Shown piece by piece: positions 1-8,063 of a DNA stretch of 64,000 nt. The stretch comes from an uncultured Sphingomonadales bacterium (GTDB lineage Bacteria; Pseudomonadota; Alphaproteobacteria; Sphingomonadales; Sphingomonadaceae): positions 52,975-116,974 of the forward strand of contig CAIMDB010000035.1 in the NCBI GenBank assembly GCA_903839675.1, given 5' to 3'. Within the stretch, counting starts at the first letter, position 1. The number at the start of each line of letters is the position of its first letter. The notes below the pieces were generated by a model. The model searched no databases. It was not told the DNA's origin and saw only the letters and a list, made by a program, of their open reading frames with translations. Made by a program: the position numbers and the translations under genes.

Positions 1-287
1 AGGAGAAGGTGACAGCTGCGTTCAAAATCATTCTGAAGGACCCAGCCGTAAAGGGCATCCTTGTGAACATCTTTGGTGGCATCATGAAGTGTGACATCAT
101 CGCCGATGGCATCGTCGCCGCCGCCAAGGAAGTGAACTTGTCCGTGCCGCTCGTTGTCCGCTTGGAAGGCACCAACGTGCAGCAGGGTAAGGATATTCTT
201 GCAAACTCCGGTCTTCCCATCGTTCCTGCCAATGACCTTGGCGACGCGGCGAAGAAGATCGTAGCGGAAGTCCGCAACGCCGCTTGA
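1..287 (+). CDS. sucC: Succinate-CoA ligase (ADP-forming) subunit beta, 3' part
   Basis: This is the C-terminal end (about 94 residues, reading in from the left edge) of the beta subunit of succinyl-CoA synthetase, the TCA-cycle enzyme that makes ATP from succinyl-CoA. The stretch [19 protein letters not shown] and the later [13 protein letters not shown] are signature segments of the CoA-ligase domain of SucC. The frame is open through EK before the first GTG, so that GTG is internal and the gene is cut by the window edge. The next gene is etfB rather than sucD, so the alpha subunit must be encoded elsewhere. Confidence 0.95.
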   Translation, partial: EKVTAAFKIILKDPAVKGILVNIFGGIMKCDIIADGIVAAAKEVNLSVPLVVRLEGTNVQQGKDILANSGLPIVPANDLGDAAKKIVAEVRNAA

Positions 288-327
288 GGCTTGCATTGCG
301 CGGCCATTTTGTGCAGTGCGGCGGACA

Positions 328-343
328 TTGACGTAAACGTAAA
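328..343. promoter_or_regulatory. LiuR-like palindromic operator upstream of etfBA
   Basis: The 16-mer TTGACGTAAACGTAAA has the symmetric core ACGT-N2-ACGT with outer TTG/AAA arms and ends 23 bases before the etfB start codon. It resembles the motif attributed to LiuR, a MerR-family regulator of branched-chain amino acid and fatty acid degradation whose regulons often include etfBA. The palindrome is seen; the regulator assignment is inference. A similar site lies at 17897-17912. Confidence 0.5.
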
Positions 344-366
344 GCGATTCATTGGAGAGAAGCGCC

Positions 367-1113
367 ATGAAGATCCTTGTGCCCGTGAAGCGGGTCATTG
401 ATTATAATGTGAAACCCCGCGTGAAGCCTGATGGCTCTGGCGTGGATTTGGCCAACGTGAAGATGTCGATGAACCCCTTCGACGAAATCGCGGTGGAAGA
501 AGCCATTCGTTTGAAGGAAAAGGGCGTTGCGACGGAAATCGTCGCCGTCTCAATCGGACCGGACAAAGCGCAGGAAACGCTCCGTACCGCACTCGCCATG
601 GGTGCGGATCGTGCGATCCTTATCGTTGCAGAAGACGTCGAACCACTCGGCGTCGCCAAGCTGCTCGCTAAGGTCATGGAAGAAGAAGCCCCCGGCCTCG
701 TCATCCTTGGCAAGCAAGCTATTGACGATGACAGCAACCAGACGGGCCAGATGCTCGCTGCGCTGACCGGCCGTCCGCAAGGCACCTTCGCCTCTAAGGT
801 TGAAGTGTCCGGTGACAGCGTCAACGTGACGCGCGAAGTTGATGGTGGCCTTGAAACCGTCAGCCTGAAAACGCCTGCGATTGTGACCACTGACCTTCGT
901 CTGAACGAGCCGCGCTATGCATCGCTGCCGAACATCATGAAGGCGAAGTCCAAGCCGCTCGCGCAGAAGACGCCCGCTGATTACGGTGTGGATGTCACAC
1001 CGCGCCTGACGACATTGAAGGTTGCCGAGCCGCCTGTCCGTTCGGCCGGCATCAAGGTTGCCGATGTCGATGCGCTGGTTGCCAAGCTCAAGGAAATGGG
1101 AGTTGCCGCATGA
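367..1113 (+). CDS. etfB: Electron transfer flavoprotein subunit beta
   Basis: This 248-residue protein is the AMP-binding beta subunit of ETF, the soluble heterodimer that passes electrons from acyl-CoA dehydrogenases to ETF:ubiquinone oxidoreductase. It starts [16 protein letters not shown], carries the family motif around [14 protein letters not shown] and has the normal family length. I chose the ATG at 367, preceded by GGAGAG at about 354-359, over an in-frame GTG-type start five codons upstream. Its stop overlaps the etfA start (ATGA), which implies translational coupling. A LiuR-like site sits directly upstream. Confidence 0.96.
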   Translation: MKILVPVKRVIDYNVKPRVKPDGSGVDLANVKMSMNPFDEIAVEEAIRLKEKGVATEIVAVSIGPDKAQETLRTALAMGADRAILIVAEDVEPLGVAKLLAKVMEEEAPGLVILGKQAIDDDSNQTGQMLAALTGRPQGTFASKVEVSGDSVNVTREVDGGLETVSLKTPAIVTTDLRLNEPRYASLPNIMKAKSKPLAQKTPADYGVDVTPRLTTLKVAEPPVRSAGIKVADVDALVAKLKEMGVAA

Positions 1114-2039
1114 GCGTCCTCGTTTACGCTGAACACGACAATGCGTCGCTGAAGGACGCAACGCTCGCTGTTGTCACCGCTGCCTCGCAGTTGGGCGAAG
1201 TGCACGTTCTCGTGGCCGGCAATGGCTGCGATGCCGTTGCGCAGGCTGCGGCAAAGATCGCCGGTGTCGCTAAGGTGCACGTCGCCAATGACGCCACCCT
1301 CGCCAACCAACTGGCCGAAAACGTCGCGCCGCTCGTGGCGAGCCTGATGGCAGGCCATGACGCGGTGCTGTTCCCTGCAACCGCGCACGGCAAGAACATC
1401 GCGCCGCGCGTGGCAGCACTGCTCGACGTCATGCAGATCAGCGACATCCTGTCGGTTGAAAGTGCGGACACGTTCACGCGCCCAATCTATGCCGGTAACG
1501 CCATCGCAACCGTCCAGTCGTCTGACGCCAAGAAGGTCATCACCGTGCGCGGTACGGCCTTTGCCAAGGCCGCCGCTGAAGGTGGCTCGGCCGCCGTCGA
1601 AGCGGTTTCCGGTGCAGGCGATTCGGGGATTTCCTCGTTCGTTGGTGCTGAAATCGTGAAGCTGGAGCGTCCGGAACTGACCTCGGCAAAGATCATCGTC
1701 TCTGGTGGTCGTGCGCTCAAGGATGCCGACACCTTCCAGTCCACCATCTTCCCACTTGCGGACAAGATGAGCGCCGCCGTCGGTGCGTCGCGCGCTGCCG
1801 TTGACGCGGGCTATGTGCCCAACGACTATCAGGTCGGACAGACCGGTAAGATCGTGGCTCCGGACGTCTATGTCGCCGTCGGCATCTCGGGTGCGATCCA
1901 GCACCTTGCCGGCATGAAAGACTCCAAGACGATCATCGCGATCAACAAGGACGAAGACGCCCCGATCTTCCAGGTCGCGGACATTGGACTTGTCGGCGAT
2001 CTCTTCAAGATCGTGCCGGAGCTTGTTGAAAAGCTCTAA
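1110..2039 (+). CDS. etfA: Electron transfer flavoprotein subunit alpha
   Basis: This 309-residue protein is the FAD-binding alpha subunit of ETF. The C-terminal half shows the family FAD site: VSGGRALKD, then [32 protein letters not shown] and the end [17 protein letters not shown]. Length matches bacterial EtfA. It overlaps etfB by four bases and is followed 24 bases later by an intrinsic terminator, so etfBA forms a two-gene unit behind sucC. Confidence 0.97.
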   Translation: MSVLVYAEHDNASLKDATLAVVTAASQLGEVHVLVAGNGCDAVAQAAAKIAGVAKVHVANDATLANQLAENVAPLVASLMAGHDAVLFPATAHGKNIAPRVAALLDVMQISDILSVESADTFTRPIYAGNAIATVQSSDAKKVITVRGTAFAKAAAEGGSAAVEAVSGAGDSGISSFVGAEIVKLERPELTSAKIIVSGGRALKDADTFQSTIFPLADKMSAAVGASRAAVDAGYVPNDYQVGQTGKIVAPDVYVAVGISGAIQHLAGMKDSKTIIAINKDEDAPIFQVADIGLVGDLFKIVPELVEKL

Positions 2040-2063
2040 TCCGACACGGACGACGATTTAAAG

Positions 2064-2092
2064 AAGGGGTGGCTTAGGCTGCCCCTTTTTTT
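2064..2092 (+). terminator. Rho-independent terminator after etfA
   Basis: An AAGGGGTGGC arm (2064-2073), a TTAG loop and a GCTGCCCC arm (2078-2085) are followed by an unbroken T run. The loop contains the TAA stop codon of the convergent nhaA gene (2074-2076). The opposite strand has a weaker T-rich tail, so the hairpin may act in both directions. Confidence 0.85.
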
Positions 2093-3246
2093 GTGCCTGA
2101 GGAAAAACCGAGGACGATAGCGCCGGCAATGGCCGACGCGACAGACCCGAGCAGAACGCCCATTTTCACGCCGCTATCGTGGATGGGATCAGAGAAGGCG
2201 AGATCGCCGATAAACAAGCTCATCGTGAACCCGATGCCGCAAAGCAGGGCCATCCCGTAAACCTGCGCCCAGTTTGCACCTGCAGGTTTTCTGGCAAAGC
2301 CGAAGCGGACAGCCAACCAGATGGCTGAAAAGATCCCAAGTTGCTTTCCAAAGAAAAGCCCGGCCGCAATCGCCAGCGTCAACTCATCTCGGCCTATGCC
2401 CTCCGCAAAAGAAACGCCTGCATTGGCGAACCCGAAAAGCGGCACAATGAGAAAGGCGACCGGCTTGTTGACGAGATGTTCCAGCCGGTGAAGGGGCGAG
2501 GCGGGATCATCGGGTGCCGCGGGCGTGACCCGCACCGGGATCATCGCTGCCGCCAGCACGCCGGCAATGGTTGCATGAACACCGGATTGAAGCACAGTAA
2601 ACCAGAGCAGAGCAAAACCGACAAGATAGGGCCACAGAACCGAGACCTGCCTTCGACCGATGAGGAACATCACGGCCATGATGCCCGCCGAAGCAAGGAG
2701 CCAGCTCCCCGAAATTGCGTCGGTATACCCCACCGCAATGATAGCGACCGCGCCCATATCATCGACGATCGCGATAGTGGCCAGCAGCAGCTTCAATGAG
2801 GCGGGGACGCGGCGGCCGAGAAGCGAAATGACGCCCATTGCAAAGGCGATATCGGTCGCCGCCGGGATGGCCCAGCCGCGGTGAAGTTCGGGCCGCCCTC
2901 CGGCGATGGCGAGGAAGACGACCGCCGGGATGATCATCCCTGCCGCAGCCGCAATCATCGGGAGAGCCCGATCCCCCCATTTGCTCAAATGCCCATCAAC
3001 AAATTCGCGCTTTATCTCCAACCCAACCTGCAAGAAGAAGAGCGCCATCAGGCCATCATTGACCCAATGAAGGACCGACATCGGCCCCAACTTTGCCTGA
3101 AGGCCCGCAAAATAAACGTCCGACCAAGCCGAGTTTGCGACAATCAATGCCGCTGCAGCCGCCAGCATCAGGACGATGCCTCCAGCCGCCCCGCTTTCTA
3201 TGAAAGCGCGCAAAGCGGACTTTGGTCGGGTGCTCGAATCTCTCAT
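2074..3246 (-). CDS. nhaA: Na+/H+ antiporter NhaA
   Basis: This 390-residue inner-membrane protein is an NhaA-type antiporter that exchanges cytoplasmic Na+ for external protons. Hydrophobic helices run from about residue 20 to the C-terminus. The functional aspartates are present: D132 in ATDIAFAMG and the D162-D163 pair in IVDDMGAVAII, which match D133, D163 and D164 of E. coli NhaA. The gene lies 13 bases downstream of a lysR-type gene on the same strand and may be cotranscribed with it. Its stop codon lies in the etfA terminator hairpin. Confidence 0.95.
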   Translation of the reverse strand: MRDSSTRPKSALRAFIESGAAGGIVLMLAAAAALIVANSAWSDVYFAGLQAKLGPMSVLHWVNDGLMALFFLQVGLEIKREFVDGHLSKWGDRALPMIAAAAGMIIPAVVFLAIAGGRPELHRGWAIPAATDIAFAMGVISLLGRRVPASLKLLLATIAIVDDMGAVAIIAVGYTDAISGSWLLASAGIMAVMFLIGRRQVSVLWPYLVGFALLWFTVLQSGVHATIAGVLAAAMIPVRVTPAAPDDPASPLHRLEHLVNKPVAFLIVPLFGFANAGVSFAEGIGRDELTLAIAAGLFFGKQLGIFSAIWLAVRFGFARKPAGANWAQVYGMALLCGIGFTMSLFIGDLAFSDPIHDSGVKMGVLLGSVASAIAGAIVLGFSSGTKKGAA

Positions 3247-3259
3247 GAAGTGGCGTTTA

Positions 3260-4342
3260 TCAGTCCATGAGATGGTCGAACATGGACACCACCCCTGTGC
3301 CGCCGTTTATATCGGTAAATTCGTCAGGATGGACGAAATGATCCGCAAACCAAGGATAGCGGCTCCCATCAAAACTGTCCCGAAGCCATTGGACGACCTG
3401 CTGGACGGGCTGGGAATGGCGAGCTTCGCGGCGGTAAGACAACCACAACTCAAAGCGCAGGCGGATCGGCAGGTCGAGTGGCCGAACACGGCGGGTGATC
3501 GCCCGGGCATAGGTCGGCAAGGCGCCGATACCGACGCCGTTGGCCACCGCCCAATAATGTGAAAAGCTTGAACTCACCCGGATCGCGATGATCTTGCGTG
3601 CAAGGTCCTGCGTGAGGAAGAGATTGACCGCATCTCCATTGGTCCCAGGGGAGTCCTGCTGGATGAACTGGTGTCCGTGCAGATCATCAATGGTGAGCGG
3701 CAAACCATGCTGACGCAGATACTGGTCCGATGCGAAGGGCATGATGTGAATCGTCGCCAGCTTTGAACAAATGGCCTCAAGATCAGTCGGCTTCTGGAAT
3801 CCGACCGCGACATCATGTTCGCCCGGTGAGACCAGATTTTGGTCGGAAATGCTGTCCAGCGCCACGACGTGATCGGGTAAGCGCGCCTTCAGTTCCGGCA
3901 GCCGTGGCGTCAGCCAGAACGTCCCAACCCCTTCTGACGCGCAGATGCGAACTTCGCCATCTTGGACCAGCACATGGTTGCCCCGCGCCAGCGGCAACCC
4001 AACGCTCAACATCCGCATATCTTTGGCGACGCGCAGAACCGTCTGCCCCTCAGCTGTAATCTTTAGACCGTCACGGGAACGTGCAAAGAGAACCGTCTCC
4101 AACGATTTTTCGAGTCGGTTGAGGCGTGATCTGACCGTGTTGACGGACATTCCGAGTGCTTGAGCGGCCTTCCTCAGGCTCGATTGATCAGCCGCCCGGC
4201 GCAGAATGTCGAGATCATTCCAGTTAACTTTGTCCAGCAAGTCTATGAGTTTGCGGTGTTCATCGGGATGAACACCGCGTGCAGATAATTGGAGGACCTC
4301 GTCCTCCCCTACCCCAGATAAAGTCACCGCGTCGGAAACCAT
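3260..4342 (-). CDS. LysR-family transcriptional regulator
   Basis: This 360-residue protein has a LysR winged-helix DNA-binding domain at about residues 40-100 (LRKAAQALGMSVNTVRSRLNR) and a periplasmic-binding-protein-like effector domain behind it. The first 35-40 residues are an unusual extension, and their DNA contains two perfect inverted repeats, so the true start could lie further in, although I see no good alternative start with a ribosome-binding site. The gene is divergent from the GNAT/glycosyltransferase operon (34 bases between starts) and runs into nhaA, so either or both could be its targets. Confidence 0.85.
   Translation of the reverse strand: MVSDAVTLSGVGEDEVLQLSARGVHPDEHRKLIDLLDKVNWNDLDILRRAADQSSLRKAAQALGMSVNTVRSRLNRLEKSLETVLFARSRDGLKITAEGQTVLRVAKDMRMLSVGLPLARGNHVLVQDGEVRICASEGVGTFWLTPRLPELKARLPDHVVALDSISDQNLVSPGEHDVAVGFQKPTDLEAICSKLATIHIMPFASDQYLRQHGLPLTIDDLHGHQFIQQDSPGTNGDAVNLFLTQDLARKIIAIRVSSSFSHYWAVANGVGIGALPTYARAITRRVRPLDLPIRLRFELWLSYRREARHSQPVQQVVQWLRDSFDGSRYPWFADHFVHPDEFTDINGGTGVVSMFDHLMD
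4253..4278. repeat. Perfect 11-4-11 inverted repeat in lysR 5' end
   Basis: Arms GCGGTGTTCAT (4253-4263) and ATGAACACCGC (4268-4278) are perfect complements around CGGG. They fall in the N-terminal extension of the LysR reading frame (residues 22-30), about 100 bases before the start of the divergent operon. No T run follows on either strand, so it is not a plain terminator. An operator or mRNA hairpin is more likely. Confidence 0.7.
4291..4307. repeat. Perfect 7-3-7 inverted repeat in lysR 5' end
   Basis: GGAGGAC-CTC-GTCCTCC is a second perfect inverted repeat, 12 bases from the one at 4253-4278 and also inside the first codons of lysR, in the likely control region of the divergent operon. 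Confidence 0.6.
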
Positions 4343-4357
4343 GCGTGATTTCTACGC
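4342..4357. promoter_or_regulatory. Candidate LysR box (T-N11-A)
   Basis: The 34-base divergent spacer contains GCGT-N7-ACGC (4343-4357), which fits the T-N11-A form of LysR operators (T4342, A4354). A GGGGAG ribosome-binding site for the plus-strand gene follows at about 4363-4368. Assignment as the operator of the adjacent LysR protein is inference. Confidence 0.35.
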
Positions 4358-4376
4358 CAGTTAGGGGAGAATACAA

Positions 4377-5600
4377 ATGTTACAGGAACTGACCACGTCA
4401 AACCGCTTAGGTGTGCGTCGCCTCGGCTTCTCCTCAAAGATCTGGAAATGTTTGGAGCGCTCCGACCGGCAGAAGTTCAACCTTTATCGGCCCAGCTCAG
4501 ATGAACTCGACCAAATGTTGGCAGTGGCGCGCAACTCCATGATGCTGGCTGATAGCGGCATTATCCGAGGAATTATCGCCGCTAACCCGGACAGCGTCCG
4601 GATTGCGAGCCAGCCGGGCACCGCGCAGGAAGACCGCGGTATCGTAGCGCTTTTGCCGCTGAACGCAGAGGGTACAGACGCAATCATCAACGGCCGCTTC
4701 AACAGCGCAGCCCCCGACACGACTTGGATCTCCGACCCGGGCGAGCAACCATCCGCGATCTATGTCTGGCTGATTTATATGCCCGGAAGCTTTGGGCGCA
4801 TGCTCACCGCCTTTGCAGATGCGCTGGAGCCATTCCTGCAGACGCCGGTTCCTGTCTTTTCCAAGGCGGTCAGCGCTCATTCACGGCGCTTGCAGCAAAC
4901 GTCTGGCTTCATCGACGCACAGAGCATCTATCCGAGCTGCAGTAGCGACCTTCTGGTCGTGCTGCCCGAGAGACTGGAACCTGCCCCGAAGGCCAAATGT
5001 GAAGTGACGGTTGCCCGGTCCATCGAAGACGTTTTTCAGGTCTTCTCGGTTCGCTCCGCCACCTATATTGCCGAGCAATTCTGCCTCTATTCCGAAGAAT
5101 TTGACGGCAACGACTTCTGTTCAACCCATTGGCTCGGAAAGGTGGATGGGGATGCCGCAGGGTGCATCCGCGCACGCTTTTTCGGAGAATTCGCAAAGAT
5201 TGAACGGCTGGCGGTTCGCGCGGAATATCGCAACAGCCGCCTTGCCTATCAACTCGTAAGAGCCGCCGTCGAGCATTGCCGAAAGAAGGGATATCGCACC
5301 CTGTACGGGCATAGTCGGCTTGACCTTCAGCGCTTTTGGCAGGTCTTCGGTTTCCGCCCGATTGAAGACCGTCCACCGATCGCCTTTGCCAATGTCAAAT
5401 ATGTGGAAATGCGGCTCGATCTCGCGCCCGCGAATGATGTGATCTCGCTCGCTTCAGATCCGATGCACATCCTGCGGCCCGAAGGGGCTTGGGACCGGCC
5501 CGGTCCGTTTGAAGCGACACCGACAGCGGATAACAGTCTGCGGCAGCAATTGCTTGAGCAGCGCACACGGACGGTTAAAAAGACGGCCATCCTTGCCTGA
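4377..5600 (+). CDS. GNAT-family acyltransferase, apparently double-domain, in Nfr-like locus
   Basis: This 407-residue protein has a recognisable GNAT fold at about residues 205-350. KIERLAVRAEYRNSRLAYQLV looks like the acetyl-CoA-binding beta4-alpha3 region, although it lacks the full Q/RxxGxG/A signature, and FWQVFGFRPIED is the usual C-terminal segment. Residues 40-200 (VALLPLNAEGTDAIINGRF, then a PGEQPSAIYVWLIYMPG stretch) look like a second, degenerate GNAT-like half. No signal peptide is visible, so it should be cytoplasmic. It is the first gene of an operon with the NfrB-like glycosyltransferase, which suggests that it modifies a sugar or a membrane acceptor. The substrate is unknown. 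Confidence 0.7.
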   Translation: MLQELTTSNRLGVRRLGFSSKIWKCLERSDRQKFNLYRPSSDELDQMLAVARNSMMLADSGIIRGIIAANPDSVRIASQPGTAQEDRGIVALLPLNAEGTDAIINGRFNSAAPDTTWISDPGEQPSAIYVWLIYMPGSFGRMLTAFADALEPFLQTPVPVFSKAVSAHSRRLQQTSGFIDAQSIYPSCSSDLLVVLPERLEPAPKAKCEVTVARSIEDVFQVFSVRSATYIAEQFCLYSEEFDGNDFCSTHWLGKVDGDAAGCIRARFFGEFAKIERLAVRAEYRNSRLAYQLVRAAVEHCRKKGYRTLYGHSRLDLQRFWQVFGFRPIEDRPPIAFANVKYVEMRLDLAPANDVISLASDPMHILRPEGAWDRPGPFEATPTADNSLRQQLLEQRTRTVKKTAILA

Positions 5601-5611
5601 TCGGTAACGAT

Positions 5612-6976
5612 GTGGCCGACCTCATTTGGTTTGCATCAGCCGTTCGCGATGAACTGCTCCTGTTTTCGGCAATCGGCTTTGCCATCGGGGGGATCGATGA
5701 CCTTCTTGTAGACGTCGTTTGGATAATGCGCAGGATCTGGCGGCGATTGACGGTCTATTCGGTTCACCCGCGCGCGACGGCGGCAGCCCTCCCGCCGTCG
5801 CGCACCCCCGGCGACATCGCAGTCTTCATTCCAGCTTGGAGAGAAGAGGCCGTCATTTGCGCCATGCTGCAACACTGTGTCTCGCAATGGGGGGACGTGG
5901 GCTATCGGCTTTATGTCGGCTGCTATGCAAATGACGATGCGACCATTGCCGCAGCTTCCTCTTTTCACGATCCAAAGATCAGGCTGGTCATCGGCGCAAC
6001 ACCTGGACCAACGACAAAGGCCGGATGTCTCAATGTCCTCTACCGTGCGATGGTGGACGACGAAGATCGGTCAGGAATCCGCTTTAAGGCCGTCCTCCTC
6101 CATGATGCCGAAGACCTCGTCCACCGAGACGAGTTACGGGTTCACGCCGCACTGGGAGACCGGTTTTCGCTCATCCAGATGCCCGTCCTGCCTCTGAGGC
6201 AACCGGGGTCTCGCTGGATCAGCGGGCATTATCTCGATGAGTTTGCCGAAGCCCATAGCCGCGACATGGTGGTCCGTGAGGCCATCGGAGCAGCTCTGCC
6301 CTCGGCCGGTGTCGGGTGCTCGATCCGGCGGTCGGCACTTTCCGACATTGCCGCAAGCCGTGGCGGCCTCCCCTTTGCGGAAGACAGTTTGACGGAGGAC
6401 TATGAACTGGGCCTGCGTCTGGGAGAATTAGGACTGAACGGCGCATTCGTAAGGATCGCAGATTCGAACGGGCGGATCGTTGCCACACAGGCGCATTTTC
6501 CAGCGACATTGCTGGCGGCCGTTCGTCAAAAGACCCGATGGACAATTGGCATCGCCCTTGCCGGATGGGATCGCGTGGGCTGGAAGGGTAACATCTTCGA
6601 ATGCTGGATGCGCCTGCGGGACCGCCGGGCGCCCTTCGCCGCGATACTGCTTCTTTGCGGCTATGGCGCCTTGGTGCTGACCACCTTTCTGTTCGTCTTC
6701 TCTGAGAGCCAGCGGCCTCTCGGATCTGCTCTCAGCACCTTATTGGCCTTGAACGCTGGCCTGCTTCTCTGGCGTCTCGCCGTTCGGGCAAGTTGCGTCG
6801 CGCGACACTATGGCTGGAAGGAAGGGCTGATCTCCATTCCACGGATGATCACTTCGAACATTATTGCCATGATGGCCGCGCGCCGTGCTGTTTCATCCTA
6901 CCTCCGCATGCTGAAAACAGGGCAGGTCTATTGGGACAAGACCGAACACAGTTTCCCCCAAGGACAGGATCGTTGA
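5612..6976 (+). CDS. NfrB-like family 2 membrane glycosyltransferase
   Basis: This 454-residue protein resembles the glycosyltransferase region of NfrB, the inner-membrane partner of the phage N4 receptor. Visible motifs are LLHDAEDLVH (DxD-type, residues 165-168), LIQMPVLPL, LPSAGVGCSIRR, SLTEDYELG (TED at 261-263) and QKTRW (306-310), the last being the processive-synthase QxxRW. Membrane helices occur at residues 12-38, 335-360 and 370-395. The cyclic-di-GMP-binding MshEN domain that follows in E. coli NfrB is absent. Start is GTG at 5612, 11 bases after the GNAT gene. It probably polymerises an envelope polysaccharide; the sugar is not known. Confidence 0.85.
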   Translation: MADLIWFASAVRDELLLFSAIGFAIGGIDDLLVDVVWIMRRIWRRLTVYSVHPRATAAALPPSRTPGDIAVFIPAWREEAVICAMLQHCVSQWGDVGYRLYVGCYANDDATIAAASSFHDPKIRLVIGATPGPTTKAGCLNVLYRAMVDDEDRSGIRFKAVLLHDAEDLVHRDELRVHAALGDRFSLIQMPVLPLRQPGSRWISGHYLDEFAEAHSRDMVVREAIGAALPSAGVGCSIRRSALSDIAASRGGLPFAEDSLTEDYELGLRLGELGLNGAFVRIADSNGRIVATQAHFPATLLAAVRQKTRWTIGIALAGWDRVGWKGNIFECWMRLRDRRAPFAAILLLCGYGALVLTTFLFVFSESQRPLGSALSTLLALNAGLLLWRLAVRASCVARHYGWKEGLISIPRMITSNIIAMMAARRAVSSYLRMLKTGQVYWDKTEHSFPQGQDR

Positions 6977-8016
6977 ATACTCGCCGCGCGCGATCCATTG
7001 AGGCGCTTGGGTTGGTCGCCGTCCTTTGGGGCTTGGGCCGCGCGTCGGTGATCTACTTCAGCGATCACATGGAGGCGCAGCCTGTGCAACGCACCCGCGA
7101 CCTAGCATCGCTGGCAATGAGTTCGGACACCCCGAATGATACAGCCCAAGCATTGAGGATCGTCTCGGCAGAAGCCCATCCCCGGTCGGAAAACAATCCC
7201 AAGCGCACCTCTCCAAAACAGAACGCCATGGCGCCCGTCCCCTTGAAACGTTTCTTTCGCGAAACGGTCTTGCCCCGACAACCATTCCGCATTCCGCCGA
7301 CCGATGCGGCAGGCCATGCTGTCAACACGTATGAAGCAGGCGACGAACTGCCCAACATGGACATCTTGCCACCCCGCCGAACGCCACAGCAATTGTTGCA
7401 AGGCGCCGCTTGGATCGTCTGGCGCCCTGACGCCGCAGGCCAGCCTTTGGGTGCCGGAGGCCAATTGGGGGGCAGCCAAATCGGCGCGCGGATCGTCTTT
7501 CCGTTCGCCTTAAAGGATCGCCTGCGCCTCTCCCTGCGGGCGTATGCTCCGCTGGCGCAGATCGCAGCCTTTGAGGTCGCGCCCGGCATCAGCTTGCGCC
7601 CGTTTCCGGCGATCCCGGTTGAAATGATCGCAGAGCATCGTCTGCGGGGAGGTGCGCGGGCTCAAGATGCAACATCCTTGTTCTTGGCCGGCGGTGGATC
7701 CTCTCAGAAGCAAGGCCGCACATGGCGCGCAGATGTCTATGCGCAAGCAGGCATGGTGGGCGTTCGACACCCGATGTTGTTTGCCGATGGCGCCGCAAAG
7801 GTAAGCAGATCTATCGGGGATAGCCGCGCAATTGGCATAGGCCTTTGGGGCGGCATACAGCCCGGTCTGAAGCGGATGGATGTCGGACCCAGCGCCACGA
7901 CGATGATTGGGCCGTCGGCCGTCAACATGCGCCTGACGCTGGACTGGCGCGTGCGTATTGCCGGTGATGCCCGCCCCGGCTCCGGCATTGCAATCACCAT
8001 GGCAAAGGATTTCTGA
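6973..8016 (+). CDS. NfrA-C-terminal-like outer-membrane protein
   Basis: I place the start at TTG 6973, which overlaps the glycosyltransferase stop (TTGA) behind AGGACAGG, giving 347 residues. Residues 10-28 form a signal anchor or signal peptide. A charged, low-complexity stretch follows (about 35-105), then beta-strand-like alternation rich in G, R and aromatics to a C-terminal phenylalanine, as in outer-membrane barrels. The arrangement (PQQLLQGAAWIVWRPDA, then LGGSQIGARIVFP) recalls the C-terminal domain of NfrA. The TPR-rich periplasmic part of NfrA is missing. It is likely the export partner of the glycosyltransferase. Confidence 0.6.
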   Translation: MNTRRARSIEALGLVAVLWGLGRASVIYFSDHMEAQPVQRTRDLASLAMSSDTPNDTAQALRIVSAEAHPRSENNPKRTSPKQNAMAPVPLKRFFRETVLPRQPFRIPPTDAAGHAVNTYEAGDELPNMDILPPRRTPQQLLQGAAWIVWRPDAAGQPLGAGGQLGGSQIGARIVFPFALKDRLRLSLRAYAPLAQIAAFEVAPGISLRPFPAIPVEMIAEHRLRGGARAQDATSLFLAGGGSSQKQGRTWRADVYAQAGMVGVRHPMLFADGAAKVSRSIGDSRAIGIGLWGGIQPGLKRMDVGPSATTMIGPSAVNMRLTLDWRVRIAGDARPGSGIAITMAKDF

Positions 8017-8063
8017 GAGAGCCCTTTCGGTTGGCCGCAACAGAGGCTAGGACCGTTGGTGAA

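Noticed and set aside
288..327. Terminator after sucC
   Set aside because: No hairpin with a T run is visible, so readthrough into etfBA is possible.
981..1904. Minus-strand open frame of 307 codons opposite etfBA
   Set aside because: Its composition is that of a shadow frame, and it covers two certain genes on the other strand.
4377..5600. Acyl-homoserine-lactone synthase
   Set aside because: The GNAT domain and a regulator nearby suggested it, but LuxI motifs and a LuxR gene are absent.
6793..6972. Upstream extension of the NfrA-like protein into the glycosyltransferase gene
   Set aside because: The TTGA overlap with a ribosome-binding site at 6961-6968 and the signal anchor right after it mark 6973 as the start.
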